A stretch of 64,000 nt of DNA, from positions 558,001-622,000 of the forward strand of contig NZ_JAUSZD010000002.1 of NCBI RefSeq assembly GCF_030817275.1, given 5' to 3'. This DNA is from Paenibacillus sp. V4I7. Its GTDB lineage: Bacteria; Bacillota; Bacilli; Paenibacillales; NBRC-103111. This document shows, piece by piece, positions 23,952 through 34,635 of this stretch. Position 1 is the first letter of the stretch. Each line of letters starts with the position of its first letter. The notes under the pieces are model-generated. The model did no database searches. It worked only from the letters and a program-made list of their open reading frames with translations, and was not told the origin of the DNA. The translations under genes were made by a program, and so were the position numbers.

Positions 23952-24975
23952 TAAATTTGCTTCTCAGCTCGTTTTAATAACAAGTGCTGTGCTTTTACTA
24001 GCAGGATGCTCTCTGCTGCCCAAAGAAGAGGAAGCACTTAAACCGCCTTTAATCAAACCCGTGAAAGAAAATTTCGACCTTTACGAAGTGAAAAGAGGCA
24101 GTTTAACGAGGAAGGTCAGTGTTGTTGGAACCTTTAAGTCTAGTCAAACGACCAACTATTATTTTAAAGAGTCAGGTCATCGGTTAGCTGGATTGCGCGT
24201 TAAACTAGGCGATACCGTAAAGCCGGGGGATGTGCTTGCTGAACTGGAAAAAGGCGACTTAGAAACTCGGATTGCCCTTCAAAAACTGAATCTGGAGAAA
24301 GCCCAGATTGCTAGTGTGCAAACGAGGCAGGTTGACCCTGATCAAGTGCTTTCCAATCGTTTGAAGGCCATAGATGTCGAAGCCGCGCAGCTTCAGTTGG
24401 CATCCCTTCAATCCCAGCTAGACAAGACGAGGCTGACGGCCGATTCCGCGGGAGTGGTAACTTACTTAACCGATGCACAGCAGGGAAATGTCGTGGATGC
24501 CTTCAGTACGCTTGTGGTCATCGCTGATCCTACAAAGTTACAGCTATCTTACGAATCTTCAGATACGAGTGCTCTTTCCGGTATTGAAGTTGGCATGGAT
24601 GTTGAAGTGAAGATCGGTTCCTCTGGAAATAAGATACAAGGCAAAGTGATGCGAACGCCCTCAAGCTCACCTCCATCAGACAACAAAGCGCAAGCCGAAA
24701 GAAATGCTAAAACGATTATTGTTGGGGTTCCCGATGGAACGGAGGGAGCAACGATCGGTGCATCCGGAGACATAACGATCATTGTTGAGAAACGAGAAAA
24801 TGTCATTGTCATACCAAGAACAGGTCTTCGGAGTTACCTAGGCAGAGATTACGTTCAAGTGTTGATGGGAGAAAGTCGGAAGGAAATCGATGTAGAGAAA
24901 GGGCTTGTAACCCCGACAGAAGTGGAAATCCGAACCGGACTTAAGGAAGGTCAGAATGTTATTTTAAATAACTAG
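23941..24975 (+). CDS. HlyD/MacA-type adaptor lipoprotein of an ABC exporter
   Basis: 344 residues. ATG 23941 lies inside the end of the upstream ATPase gene; a TTG at 23935 is better spaced (9 bases) from GGAGG at 23921-23925 and may be the true start. Signal plus lipobox LLLAGC near residue 23. Adaptor features: LRVKLGDTVKPGDVLAELEKGDLE (lipoyl half), a short helical hairpin (about 118-165), second lipoyl half TADSAGVVTYLTDAQQGNVV, then beta-barrel domains. It would be lipid-anchored outside the membrane and link to the permease. Confidence 0.85.
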   Translation: MKVNKFASQLVLITSAVLLLAGCSLLPKEEEALKPPLIKPVKENFDLYEVKRGSLTRKVSVVGTFKSSQTTNYYFKESGHRLAGLRVKLGDTVKPGDVLAELEKGDLETRIALQKLNLEKAQIASVQTRQVDPDQVLSNRLKAIDVEAAQLQLASLQSQLDKTRLTADSAGVVTYLTDAQQGNVVDAFSTLVVIADPTKLQLSYESSDTSALSGIEVGMDVEVKIGSSGNKIQGKVMRTPSSSPPSDNKAQAERNAKTIIVGVPDGTEGATIGASGDITIIVEKRENVIVIPRTGLRSYLGRDYVQVLMGESRKEIDVEKGLVTPTEVEIRTGLKEGQNVILNN

Positions 24976-24994
24976 CATCTTTAGGAGGATAGCA

Positions 24995-27880
24995 ATGGCT
25001 TTATTTCTGATGATTCTCCGTAAAATGGTCAAAAACCGCTGGTTAGAGCTTAGTTTACTGGTGGGGCTAATTATTTCGGTCGCACTGGCCAGCTCAATGC
25101 CCATTTATACACACGCCATTTTACAGCGTATGCTGATCAAAGATTTGGAAGTTCTACAAACCAACACACAGCAATATCCTGGGCATGCCTATCATTCTGC
25201 TTACTTAATGGAAGAAAGCGGAGATCAGCTTTTAGCGGAAACGGATGCCTTTATGGCAGAACAAAGCCAGCAATTCGGCTTGCCGATTCTCCTATCTACG
25301 ATAACGCGCAGCACAGTAAATTTCGAGCTTACACCTAGCGATCCAAGTAAAGTAGACCCTAAAGTGAACCGTTCAGCTGAATTAACAGCGATGTCGGAGT
25401 TGGAAAAGCATATTCGAATTGTTGACGGTGTCATGCCTTCAGCAGAACCTGTGGATGGTGTGTATGAAGCGTGGGTATTCCCAGAACTGCTGACGCAATT
25501 AAAGATCGTACTGGGCAATGAATTAACCATCGTTAACAAAGATTTGAAACAAAACATCCGAATAAAGCCGGTTGCAGTTATCGATCGAACTGATTTTGCC
25601 GATCTGTATTGGACGAATAATATGAGCGACTCGCGTACAAAATTTTTCATCCCCTTTGCCTTATTTGAAAAAGATTTTATGAAAAACAAAAGTTTTCCCA
25701 ACACATTTTCCTATTGGAATTACATACTGGATTATCATCAATTGAAGTTGGAGGGGCTTGAAGCCTACACCAGCACACATGAAAGGGTAACCAGCTATTT
25801 AAACAGTCATTTCAACACACATACGGTCAAAAATCCAGCGATTACCACATTGAAAATGTATGGTGAAAAAGAGAAAAAACTCAGAATTATGCTGTGGTCG
25901 CTTAATGTGCCGATTAGTATTTTGCTAGCCTTCTATTTATTCATGGTTGCGAATTTGATTACAGAACGACAGAAAACAGAGATTGCCGTGCTGCGCAGCA
26001 GAGGAGCAAGCCGGACTCAGATTCTGCTAGGTTATGTGCTGGAAGGTATTTTATTAGGGGGAGTTGCACTTTTAGTTGGTCCTTTAATTGGCCTGCAATT
26101 AACGAAAATACTAGGTGCATCGAGTGGATTCCTAACGTTTGTCCAGCGAGCAGCGATGGAAGTCAAGCTTAATAAGGAGGCCTATCAATACGCTTTAATT
26201 GCCGTAACCGCATCGGTTTGTATGACTCTAGTTCCCGCTGTACTCGCCACTCGCGCTACAATTGTTAGTCATAAACAAACCATGGCGAGGAAGAACAAGC
26301 TCTCTTTTGTACATAAAATGTTTCTCGATGTTGTCTTATTGGCAGTTTCTATCTATTTATTACAAAGCTTTAACCGACGGATGAATGATCTCGTAGCCTT
26401 AGGGCTGGACTCTATGGACATGAAAGTAGATCCACTCCTTTTCGTAGTGCCGGCTTTATTCATATTTGCCATGGGCCTGTTCTTACTGCGGATATATCCA
26501 TGGGTCATTCAACTGTTCTATCTCATCGGACGAAAATGGTGGCCTCCCTATTTATATTCAACGCTGCTTCAAGTGGGCAGATCAACCACACAATATCAAT
26601 TCATCATGCTGTTTATCATCATGACACTTGCAACAGGGTTGTTTAGTGCCAGCGCAGCAAGGACAATGAACAAAAATATTGAAGAGAAGATCCGTTATAA
26701 GAATGGGGCGGATATTGTTCTGCAAACCAAATGGGACAATGATGCTCCGCCTCCAGAGTCAGGACCGTCTGGCAATCAGGAAGAAGCGAGTTCTATCCCT
26801 CTTGTTAAGAAGCGAGTCCAATATACGGAACCTCCATTCTTGCCCTTTACACAGTTGGCAGGTGTGGAATCAGCAGCTCGAGTATTTTATAAAAAAGATG
26901 CTTATTTCGCCTTTGGCAAGGAAACGAAAAAAATAGCGTTTATGGGCATTGATACCGATGAATTCGGTCAAACAGCCTGGCTCCGCGACCATTTGCTCGA
27001 TCATCACTTTTATGAGTATTTAAACCTACTGGCAACTGATTCCAAAGCCGTACTTATTTCCAAGTCTATTGCCGAAGAAACTGGAGCCAAAGTGGGCGAT
27101 GTGGTGCATTTAGGATGGGGAGATGTAGAGGGAGCCACTTGTGTTGTGTATGGGATTATTGATTACTGGCCGAGCTGGAATCCCAATCCGATCTTAACCG
27201 CTGGAACTAAAACAGGAAGCAGCTCTGACACGACAAAGCAAAGTAAAGTGGATGCACCGAAGTTAGTTATTGGGCATCTAGCCTACATTCAAAATAATAT
27301 GGCTGTAGAGCCGTATGATGTTTGGCTAAAGCTAAAACCGGATATGACCAGTCAAGCTTTGTATGAGGAGCTAGAGCTTAAACATATACCCCTCACAAAT
27401 TTAATGGATACGAAGCAAATGTTGGTTCTCTCCAAGAATGATCCATTCCAATTGGCTGTGAATGGCGTTATGACGCTTGGCTTCCTGATTGCTATTGGCA
27501 TAAGCTTTATTGGGTTTCTTCTGTACTGGGTGCTTTCGTTGTCCGGACGGATCTTACAATTCGGTGTGCTTCGGGCGATGGGAATTTCCTTTGCGCAGTT
27601 GATTGGAATGCTAATAGCCGAACAATTATTAACTTCTGGCGCAGCTGTTCTAATCGGCATGATTACGGGAAATACGGCCAGCCGATTGTTTGTTCCGTTA
27701 TTTCAATTAACTTTCGATTCATCAAGTCAAGTACCGCCTTTTCAAGTGAGCTTTGATCCGAATGATCAGCTGCATTTGTACGTCATTGTCACTGTGATGA
27801 TAGGGACGGGTCTACTATTACTCGGCACGATGCTGTCCAGAATTAAGATTCATCAAGCCGTTAAGCTTGGGGAGGATTAA
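24995..27880 (+). CDS. Large FtsX-family ABC transporter permease
   Basis: 961 residues, much longer than single-repeat MacB permeases. A membrane helix at about 15-35 precedes a large extracellular domain (about 36-300), a three-helix FtsX block (about 300-425), further helices and a second extracellular domain (about 450-800), and a final FtsX block (about 825-950). The sequence AVLRSRGASRTQILLGYVLEG in the first block and LRAMGISFAQLIGMLIAEQ in the last are FtsX hallmarks, so two repeats occur in one chain. AGGAGG lies upstream. It is flanked by two ATPase genes; probably extrudes peptides, lipids or lipoproteins, or signals to a cell-wall hydrolase. Confidence 0.88.
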   Translation: MALFLMILRKMVKNRWLELSLLVGLIISVALASSMPIYTHAILQRMLIKDLEVLQTNTQQYPGHAYHSAYLMEESGDQLLAETDAFMAEQSQQFGLPILLSTITRSTVNFELTPSDPSKVDPKVNRSAELTAMSELEKHIRIVDGVMPSAEPVDGVYEAWVFPELLTQLKIVLGNELTIVNKDLKQNIRIKPVAVIDRTDFADLYWTNNMSDSRTKFFIPFALFEKDFMKNKSFPNTFSYWNYILDYHQLKLEGLEAYTSTHERVTSYLNSHFNTHTVKNPAITTLKMYGEKEKKLRIMLWSLNVPISILLAFYLFMVANLITERQKTEIAVLRSRGASRTQILLGYVLEGILLGGVALLVGPLIGLQLTKILGASSGFLTFVQRAAMEVKLNKEAYQYALIAVTASVCMTLVPAVLATRATIVSHKQTMARKNKLSFVHKMFLDVVLLAVSIYLLQSFNRRMNDLVALGLDSMDMKVDPLLFVVPALFIFAMGLFLLRIYPWVIQLFYLIGRKWWPPYLYSTLLQVGRSTTQYQFIMLFIIMTLATGLFSASAARTMNKNIEEKIRYKNGADIVLQTKWDNDAPPPESGPSGNQEEASSIPLVKKRVQYTEPPFLPFTQLAGVESAARVFYKKDAYFAFGKETKKIAFMGIDTDEFGQTAWLRDHLLDHHFYEYLNLLATDSKAVLISKSIAEETGAKVGDVVHLGWGDVEGATCVVYGIIDYWPSWNPNPILTAGTKTGSSSDTTKQSKVDAPKLVIGHLAYIQNNMAVEPYDVWLKLKPDMTSQALYEELELKHIPLTNLMDTKQMLVLSKNDPFQLAVNGVMTLGFLIAIGISFIGFLLYWVLSLSGRILQFGVLRAMGISFAQLIGMLIAEQLLTSGAAVLIGMITGNTASRLFVPLFQLTFDSSSQVPPFQVSFDPNDQLHLYVIVTVMIGTGLLLLGTMLSRIKIHQAVKLGED

Positions 27881-27882
27881 GG

Positions 27883-28767
27883 ATGATTCACTGTGAAAAC
27901 CTAGTTAAAATTTATAAATCGGCTGACATTGAAGTTGTCGCTTTACAAGGGCTTGATCTCCATATTGAGGAGGGAGAGCTGATGGCGATTATCGGCAACA
28001 GTGGCAGTGGCAAATCGACGTTGTTGAATATGTTGGGAGGGTTAGATCGACCTTCGGCAGGTATTCTGCACGTAGACGGGAAGGATTTGTTGAAATTTAA
28101 GGAATCGGATCTGGTGAAGTATAAAAGGCAAACCGTTGGCTTCGTCTGGCAAAATAATGCACGCAACCTGATCCCCTATTTGACAGCTTTGGAAAATGTA
28201 GAGCTGCCTATCCTGCTGCAGGGACGACGCAAGCGCCATCGAGCATTAGATTTACTGGAGGCTGTAGGTTTGAGCCACCGAAGAAATAATAAGCTAAATG
28301 AGCTTTCTGGTGGAGAACAGCAGCGTGTGGCAATTGCTATTGCTCTTGCTAATCAGCCTAGGCTCTTGCTCGCTGATGAACCTACAGGGTCTGTCGATAC
28401 GAAGATGGCGAATCAAATTCTCGATCTGTTCCGTGAGCTAAACCGGAGCTTCGGTTTAACGGTTGTTATCGTAACACACGATCCTCTTCTAGCTAAGAAA
28501 GTAGACCGCGTCGTTGCCATTCGTGACGGTAAAACCTCCTCGGAGATACTGCGGCGCAAATCGTATCAGGAGGAATTGCTGGAACTGGAGCAAGGAATCG
28601 TTGCTGCAGAAGGTGATTCTCATGTCGAATACGCGGTTGTTGACAAGGCGGGCAGACTGCAAATTCCTGCTAACTTCCTCGAATCGATTGGTGCTTCCCA
28701 TACGAATAAAGTTCGCGTTGCGATGGAGGATGGACGAATTGTTCTTCTTCCACCAGACCAATCTTGA
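27883..28767 (+). CDS. ABC ATP-binding protein with C-terminal AbrB/SpoVT-like domain
   Basis: 294 residues. Residues 1-225 are a MacB-type ATPase: Walker A GNSGSGKST, Q-loop FVWQNNARNLIPY, signature LSGGEQQRVAIAIAL, Walker B LLLADEPTGSVDT, switch VTHDPLL. The C-terminus (about 247-294) reads AVVDKAGRLQIPANFLESIG and then KVRVAMEDGRIVLLPP, the pattern of a SpoVT/AbrB swapped-hairpin DNA-binding domain. This fusion is unusual; the domain might bind DNA, self-dimerise or merely extend the dimer interface. It starts 2 bases after the permease stop, so it is the last gene of the operon. Confidence 0.85.
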   Translation: MIHCENLVKIYKSADIEVVALQGLDLHIEEGELMAIIGNSGSGKSTLLNMLGGLDRPSAGILHVDGKDLLKFKESDLVKYKRQTVGFVWQNNARNLIPYLTALENVELPILLQGRRKRHRALDLLEAVGLSHRRNNKLNELSGGEQQRVAIAIALANQPRLLLADEPTGSVDTKMANQILDLFRELNRSFGLTVVIVTHDPLLAKKVDRVVAIRDGKTSSEILRRKSYQEELLELEQGIVAAEGDSHVEYAVVDKAGRLQIPANFLESIGASHTNKVRVAMEDGRIVLLPPDQS

Positions 28768-28824
28768 GAAAGGCCCGCTCTTGCATGTACATTTTGGTAT
28801 AGAAAAAAATTCCAATATGTTATA

Positions 28825-28854
28825 TTGACTTTACCTAGATATTTCCATTAGAAT
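28825..28854 (+). promoter_or_regulatory. metY promoter
   Basis: TTGACT (28825-28830) and TAGAAT (28849-28854) with an 18-base spacer, about 90 bases before the metY ATG. Confidence 0.55.
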
Positions 28855-28865
28855 GAATGTATACT

Positions 28866-28879
28866 ATTCCAGTGGGAAT
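28866..28879 (+). promoter_or_regulatory. CymR-box-like palindrome near the metY start of transcription
   Basis: ATTCC-AGTG-GGAAT lies about 12 bases after the -10 hexamer. CymR, the cysteine-metabolism repressor of Bacillales, uses sites containing GGAAT-type half-sites; this match is by eye only. No SAM-riboswitch core is seen in the leader. Confidence 0.35.
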
Positions 28880-28931
28880 TATCAGATTTAGAAGGAATGA
28901 CTACTTTTATTTCCATTTATATTTATCCTAG

Positions 28932-30239
<1,308 letters not shown>

Positions 30240-30302
30240 AAGAACAAAAGGAATTATTTTACGAGTTCTAAACTTGTAACCTTACACGAATACGCATAAA
30301 AT

Positions 30303-30348
30303 AAGAAGGCTGTGATCTAGGCTAAAACCTAAAATTGCAGTCTTTTTG
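30303..30348 (+). terminator. Terminator-like hairpin after metY
   Basis: AAGGCTG (30306-30312) can pair with CAGTCTT (30338-30344) with one wobble and an imperfect inner stem, followed by T5. Confidence 0.5.
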
Positions 30349-30353
30349 TCCAC

Positions 30354-30397
30354 ATAAGAAAGTATAAGTTTTCGGATCCCGAAAACCGCTTTCTTAT
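30354..30397. repeat. Long two-part inverted repeat in the metY-vanY gap
   Basis: An outer ATAAGAAAG/CTTTCTTAT (9 bp) and an inner GTTTTCGG/CCGAAAAC (8 bp) around ATC form a 44-base hairpin. It has no T-run. The gap 30240-30544 contains this, the preceding terminator and no convincing gene; the short frame at 30439-30636 lacks coding features. Confidence 0.8.
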
Positions 30398-30544
30398 TGG
30401 CGATAAACCTACCTCTAAACGCGGTCGCACATCCTTGATTGGCCTCGAAGAGGTTTTCTCATTTGCGTTGCAACTTTTACACGAGATCAGAAGTCTATTC
30501 ATGTGTAAGTTTAACTTATTTGAGGAGGCAACCAGAAGAAGATC

Positions 30545-31375
30545 ATGAACAACAAGTTGAAATATACGCTCGCCACACTATTGGCGTTAACCATAGTAAC
30601 AGGATGCAGCAAGGGGGAAGTAGCTCCTTCAGGTAGTCCCACTGCAACGGCTACTCCGCCGGTTAGTTTGGGAAGTCCTGCACCCTCTGCATCCCCTTCT
30701 CCTTCGCCTACAATAACACCGACAAAAGTTCCTTCGGCTTCCCCATCACCCTCAGCCGTTCCGCCAAAGAGCGGTGCTATCCAAGTTGTTGCGAAACCGG
30801 AGAGTATAACTGTTTTAGTAAATAAGCAATATTCACTGCCGTCGAGCTACGAGCCGACTGATTTAGTATATCCTGACATTCCATTTATTTTTGCTGAGAA
30901 AAGTGAAAAACGTAAAATGCGTAAAGCCGCTGCCGGTGCAATTGAAAAACTCTTTGTTGGAGCTGAGAAGGACGGTATCCACCTATCTGGCGTTTCGGCT
31001 TATCGCTCTTATGCGACGCAGAAAGCTCTTTTCCAGCGTTATGTGCTTAGAGACGGCGAAGAGAAAGCCAAAATGTACAGTGCTGTTCCTGGGACGAGTG
31101 AGCATGAAACTGGGCTAGCCATAGATGTAACGGGCAGGGACGGGAAGTGTGCAGCGGAAGATTGCTTTGCTGGAACTAAGGAAGCGAAATGGCTTGAAAC
31201 ACATGTTGCGGAGTACGGGTTTATTGTTCGTTATCCCAAAGGTAAAACAACGATTACCGGTTATCAATACGAGCCATGGCATATACGTTATGTGGGCGTA
31301 GATGTTTCGAAAGAAATGGCAGCCAAAAGCTTGACATTGGAAGAGTACTACAATGCGGTGCCTGTAACCAAGTAG
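30545..31375 (+). CDS. VanY-family D-Ala-D-Ala carboxypeptidase lipoprotein
   Basis: 276 residues. Signal and lipobox TIVTGC (Cys near 21), then a Pro/Ser/Thr-rich wall-spanning linker (about 25-85) with repeated PSP units, then a VanY peptidase domain (about 100-270). Zinc ligands and catalytic residues are in SEHETGLAIDV (His, Asp) and EPWHIRYVG (His), with the GVSAYRSYATQ motif. It trims D-Ala from cell-wall stem peptides outside the membrane. The GAGGAGG ribosome site is unusually far (about 16 bases) from ATG 30545, but no better in-frame start exists. Confidence 0.9.
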   Translation: MNNKLKYTLATLLALTIVTGCSKGEVAPSGSPTATATPPVSLGSPAPSASPSPSPTITPTKVPSASPSPSAVPPKSGAIQVVAKPESITVLVNKQYSLPSSYEPTDLVYPDIPFIFAEKSEKRKMRKAAAGAIEKLFVGAEKDGIHLSGVSAYRSYATQKALFQRYVLRDGEEKAKMYSAVPGTSEHETGLAIDVTGRDGKCAAEDCFAGTKEAKWLETHVAEYGFIVRYPKGKTTITGYQYEPWHIRYVGVDVSKEMAAKSLTLEEYYNAVPVTK

Positions 31376-31378
31376 CAA

Positions 31379-31407
31379 AAGGTGTCACTATTTTGCACCT
31401 TATTCTG
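31379..31407 (+). terminator. Weak terminator after vanY-type gene
   Basis: AAGGTG (31379-31384) pairs with CACCTT (31396-31401), followed by ATTCT. Short stem. Confidence 0.4.
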
Positions 31408-31479
31408 TCGCTAATTCGAAATTTATCAAGATGTTATGGCATGTTACAATGAATCCAAGTCACTTATTTGGAGGTTAAC

Positions 31480-32499
31480 ATGATTAAAGTAGCGATGTTA
31501 AGTTTTTGGCACGTGCATGCAAAAGACTATGCAAAACAAGTAGAGGAGCATCCAGATACCCAGATTGTTGCCGTTTGGGATGAGCTTCCAGAACGTGGGC
31601 AAGCGGAAGCCGCGAAGCGCGGTGTGGCCTTTTACACAGATCTAGCGGAGTTATTAGCCAATAAGGAAATTGACGCTGTTGTTGTGGATACACCGACCAA
31701 CCTACACCGAGACGTAATGATCGCTGCTGCGAAGGCAGGTAAACATATTTTCACAGAAAAAGTCATTGCACCAACCTTACATGAAGTTAATGAGATTCTG
31801 AATGCTGTTAATGAAGCGGGTGTGACATTGACAGTCTCATTGCCTCGTTTGAATCCAGCTTATACGTTAGCGATTCAAGAAATAGTCCAGAAAGAATTAT
31901 TGGGCCAGATTACACTCGTTCGAACACGCTTATCACACAATGGCGGCATTTCTACGGATGCCAATCCGAACGGGTGGTTGCCTGAGCATTTCTACAATGC
32001 AGAGCAATGTGGCGGAGGCGCCCTAATTGATCTCGGTTGTCATCCTATGTATTTAACTCGATTATTGTTAGGGCTTCCTGAAGCTGTAAGCGCTTCTTAT
32101 GGCTATGTAACAGGCAGAGAAGTTGAAGATAATGCTGTAGCAACCCTCCAGTATGCAAATGGTGCTCTTGGCATCGTTGAAGCTGGTTTTGTGAACGCAT
32201 TTTCACCGTTTGTGATTGAAGTTCACGGTACCGATGGCAGTGTGCTTTATTCCGACCATGATGGAAGAGTCTTACTTCGTACGAAAAAGCTTGCAGATGC
32301 AAGCACGCAATGGGTGGCGTATGAGAACGGTCCAGAAGCGAATCCGTCTGCATTCGATCAGTGGGTAGCTCATATTCAAAATGGGACAAAAGCGGTTGAA
32401 AATATTGGGCTCGCTGTGGATTTAACGAAGCTGATGGAGGCTTCTAATCGTTCCGTTGCAGCCAAGCAGCAGGTGCGAATTGATTCACTAGTTAAGTAA
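31480..32499 (+). CDS. Gfo/Idh/MocA-family oxidoreductase
   Basis: 339 residues from ATG 31480 (GGAGG 5 bases upstream; an in-frame TTG at 31468 is within the ribosome site). N-terminal Rossmann fold with AMLSFWHVHAKDYAKQV, then DAVVVDTPTNLHRDVMIAAAKAGKHIFTEK, in which Glu-Lys is the usual catalytic/NAD-binding pair. The C-terminal half (about 130-335) is the alpha/beta substrate domain with GGGALIDLGCHPMYL. It oxidises a sugar or cyclitol with NAD(P). Thirty bases later an AraC regulator starts, so both may serve one sugar pathway. Confidence 0.88.
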   Translation: MIKVAMLSFWHVHAKDYAKQVEEHPDTQIVAVWDELPERGQAEAAKRGVAFYTDLAELLANKEIDAVVVDTPTNLHRDVMIAAAKAGKHIFTEKVIAPTLHEVNEILNAVNEAGVTLTVSLPRLNPAYTLAIQEIVQKELLGQITLVRTRLSHNGGISTDANPNGWLPEHFYNAEQCGGGALIDLGCHPMYLTRLLLGLPEAVSASYGYVTGREVEDNAVATLQYANGALGIVEAGFVNAFSPFVIEVHGTDGSVLYSDHDGRVLLRTKKLADASTQWVAYENGPEANPSAFDQWVAHIQNGTKAVENIGLAVDLTKLMEASNRSVAAKQQVRIDSLVK

Positions 32500-32529
32500 T
32501 TTTTGCAGGTAAAAAAGGAGGGACTACGG

Positions 32530-33486
32530 ATGAGTCAGCCATTTTACTTTGAACCCATGCTCGAGAATCCAATGGCATTGGATCGCTTGGAGTTAAGCTT
32601 CCGATGGGGTTCTTATGGACTTCGAGTATTGCGCTGTCATCTGACTTCCTTTCCTGCGGGCATGGTTATAGACTTTCATCAACATTCCGAGTATGAAATT
32701 CATTACATCCCCTATGGCAAAGGCAGGGTGATTCTGGACGGCGTCTCGCATCCCCTTCAAGAAGGTATGCTTTATGTTACGGCACCAGGCGTCAGTCATC
32801 GCCAAGAGGCCGATGAGCGGGAAGCAATGGGTGAACTATGTCTGCATGTGGATATCGTAAAGCTGGATCAAGGTGAGGATGAGCGAGGTTCTATGCCTGT
32901 CCCAGAAGCATGGGGAGAAGCATGGGAGATTGCTGAGGCAGATGCATGCTTAAGGCAGCTGAGCGAGCTTCCTCATGTCCCTGCTTTAGACCGTCAGGAA
33001 GCCATGAAGTGCTTTCTTATCGCTTATGAAGCTTGGAGAAGCAATCAGCTGGGGCAGTACACGATCATTAAGCAATCCATTGTGCAAATGTTGTTAAGGA
33101 CAGTGGGGGCCTATAAGGCGGACCAGCAAGGGGTGAACCTGCCTGCGCGTGATATGAAGAGCTATCGGTATCAGCTAGCCATTCAATTTATTGAAGATAA
33201 CTTCCGTCGTCCACTAACACTTGAAGGAGTAGCAGAACGCTTGCAGATCAGTTCAAGGCAGCTTCAGCGCATCTTCAAGGAGCAGGCGAACATCTCGTTC
33301 AGCGAATACTTGGAACAGGTACGTTTGAAACATGTATGCAGCGAGCTGCAGCAAACCTCGTTGACCCTTGACAAAATTGCGGAAAGCAATGGCTTTGCAT
33401 CTAGTAATTATTTGCACTATGTCTTTAAGAAAGCGCATGGTGTTACTCCGAATCAATATCGTGATCAACTATTGAATCATGTATAA
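32530..33486 (+). CDS. AraC-family regulator with cupin sensor domain
   Basis: 318 residues from ATG 32530, preceded by AAAGGAGGG. N-terminal cupin fold (about 25-130: DFHQHSEYEIHYIPYGKGRVILDG), C-terminal AraC domain (about 215-315) with LEGVAERLQISSRQLQRIFKE and LDKIAESNGFASSNYLHYVFKK. A soluble sugar-responsive activator or repressor, probably for the adjoining oxidoreductase gene. Confidence 0.9.
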   Translation: MSQPFYFEPMLENPMALDRLELSFRWGSYGLRVLRCHLTSFPAGMVIDFHQHSEYEIHYIPYGKGRVILDGVSHPLQEGMLYVTAPGVSHRQEADEREAMGELCLHVDIVKLDQGEDERGSMPVPEAWGEAWEIAEADACLRQLSELPHVPALDRQEAMKCFLIAYEAWRSNQLGQYTIIKQSIVQMLLRTVGAYKADQQGVNLPARDMKSYRYQLAIQFIEDNFRRPLTLEGVAERLQISSRQLQRIFKEQANISFSEYLEQVRLKHVCSELQQTSLTLDKIAESNGFASSNYLHYVFKKAHGVTPNQYRDQLLNHV

Positions 33487-33490
33487 AAAG

Positions 33491-33546
33491 AAAAAGGCTG
33501 TTCCCTCGTAGAATGATCTACTACGTCAGGGAACAGCTTTTTTTTA
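33491..33546 (+). terminator. Bidirectional terminator between AraC gene and mtnA
   Basis: GGCTGTTCCCT on the left pairs with AGGGAACAGC on the right, with a partly paired TAG/CTA inner arm, A5 before and T8 after. It overlaps the mtnA stop codon. Confidence 0.88.
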
Positions 33547-34635
33547 GTCGAACAGCTTCCGCAAGTTTTCCGTATAAGGGGCTTGTATTATGCCTTTTTC
33601 GGTAATAATTGCTGTCACATACTCGTTAGGTGTTACGTCAAAGGCTGGATTAAATACTTTCACTCCTAGAGGAGCTGTGCGTTTACCAAAGCCTTGTGTA
33701 ATTTCATCCTCATGACGTTCTTCAATGGGGATGTCTCCGCCCGTAGGCGTATTCAGATCGATCGTGGAGAGAGGGCTCGCCACATAGAACGGTATGCCGT
33801 GCGCTTTCGCCAGTACGGCTACACTGTAGGTGCCGATTTTGTTGGCAACGTCACCGTTAGCCGCTACACGGTCTGTTCCTACGATGACAGCCTGGATCCA
33901 GCCCTTCGACATGACCGCGCCGGCCATGTTGTCACAGATCAGCGTTACGTCAACGCCTGCTTGCTGCAGTTCAAAGGCGGTCAACCGTGCGCCTTGAAGC
34001 ACTGGTCTGGTCTCATCCGCGAACACTTTGATGTTCATGCCTTTTTCCTTGGCCAAGTAGAACGGCGCTAGCGCCGTGCCGTACTTGGCTGTCGCTAAGC
34101 CCCCGGCGTTACAGTGCGTCAACACGCCGAATCCATCCTCGAACAGCGTTAGCGCATGTTCGCCAATAAGGCGGTTCGTCTCCTCGTCCTCTGCTTGAAT
34201 CTTCTGCGCTTCGTCCAGGAGAGCTTCCTTGAAGGCAGCCGGACTTACGCCTGCTCCTGCCAAAGTCACTGCCTGCGCTCGCATGCGATCGAGCGCCCAG
34301 AACAAGTTCACCGCTGTCGGACGCGATGTCGCCAGGTAGTCCGCCTGCTTCTGGACTTCCGCCAGAAGCCCGTCCAACTGAGCATCCACTTCACGGATGC
34401 CTAGGTAAACCCCATACGCGGCGGCGATTCCTATCGCTGGTGCGCCGCGAACTTTCAAATGCCGGATCGCTTCCCACACCTCTATCGGTGTCTCCAGCGG
34501 CAAATACACAATCTCTTCCGGCAGCAGTCGTTGATCGAGCAGATCAAGCTGCTTGCCATTCCAACGCAAGGATTGCAAGGCACCTTGGTTCTCGAGGTTT
34601 TGCACTTCTAAATCTTTGTTGTTCGTGTTCGTCAT
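33544..34635 (-). CDS. mtnA: S-methyl-5-thioribose-1-phosphate isomerase
   Basis: 363 residues. Hallmarks of Mtn[52 protein letters not shown] with the catalytic Cys, [20 protein letters not shown], and [20 protein letters not shown] with the catalytic Asp. It converts methylthioribose-1-phosphate to methylthioribulose-1-phosphate in methionine salvage. Its ATG overlaps the mtnK stop by 4 bases, so the two are translationally coupled. The central part is visibly richer in G+C than its neighbours. The rest of the salvage pathway is not in the window. Confidence 0.96.
   Translation of the reverse strand: MTNTNNKDLEVQNLENQGALQSLRWNGKQLDLLDQRLLPEEIVYLPLETPIEVWEAIRHLKVRGAPAIGIAAAYGVYLGIREVDAQLDGLLAEVQKQADYLATSRPTAVNLFWALDRMRAQAVTLAGAGVSPAAFKEALLDEAQKIQAEDEETNRLIGEHALTLFEDGFGVLTHCNAGGLATAKYGTALAPFYLAKEKGMNIKVFADETRPVLQGARLTAFELQQAGVDVTLICDNMAGAVMSKGWIQAVIVGTDRVAANGDVANKIGTYSVAVLAKAHGIPFYVASPLSTIDLNTPTGGDIPIEERHEDEITQGFGKRTAPLGVKVFNPAFDVTPNEYVTAIITEKGIIQAPYTENLRKLFD

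Noticed and set aside
30439-30636. 65-residue open frame on the plus strand overlapping the start of the VanY gene
   Set aside because: No ribosome site, unusual composition, and it overlaps the well-supported VanY-type lipoprotein start; judged to be chance.
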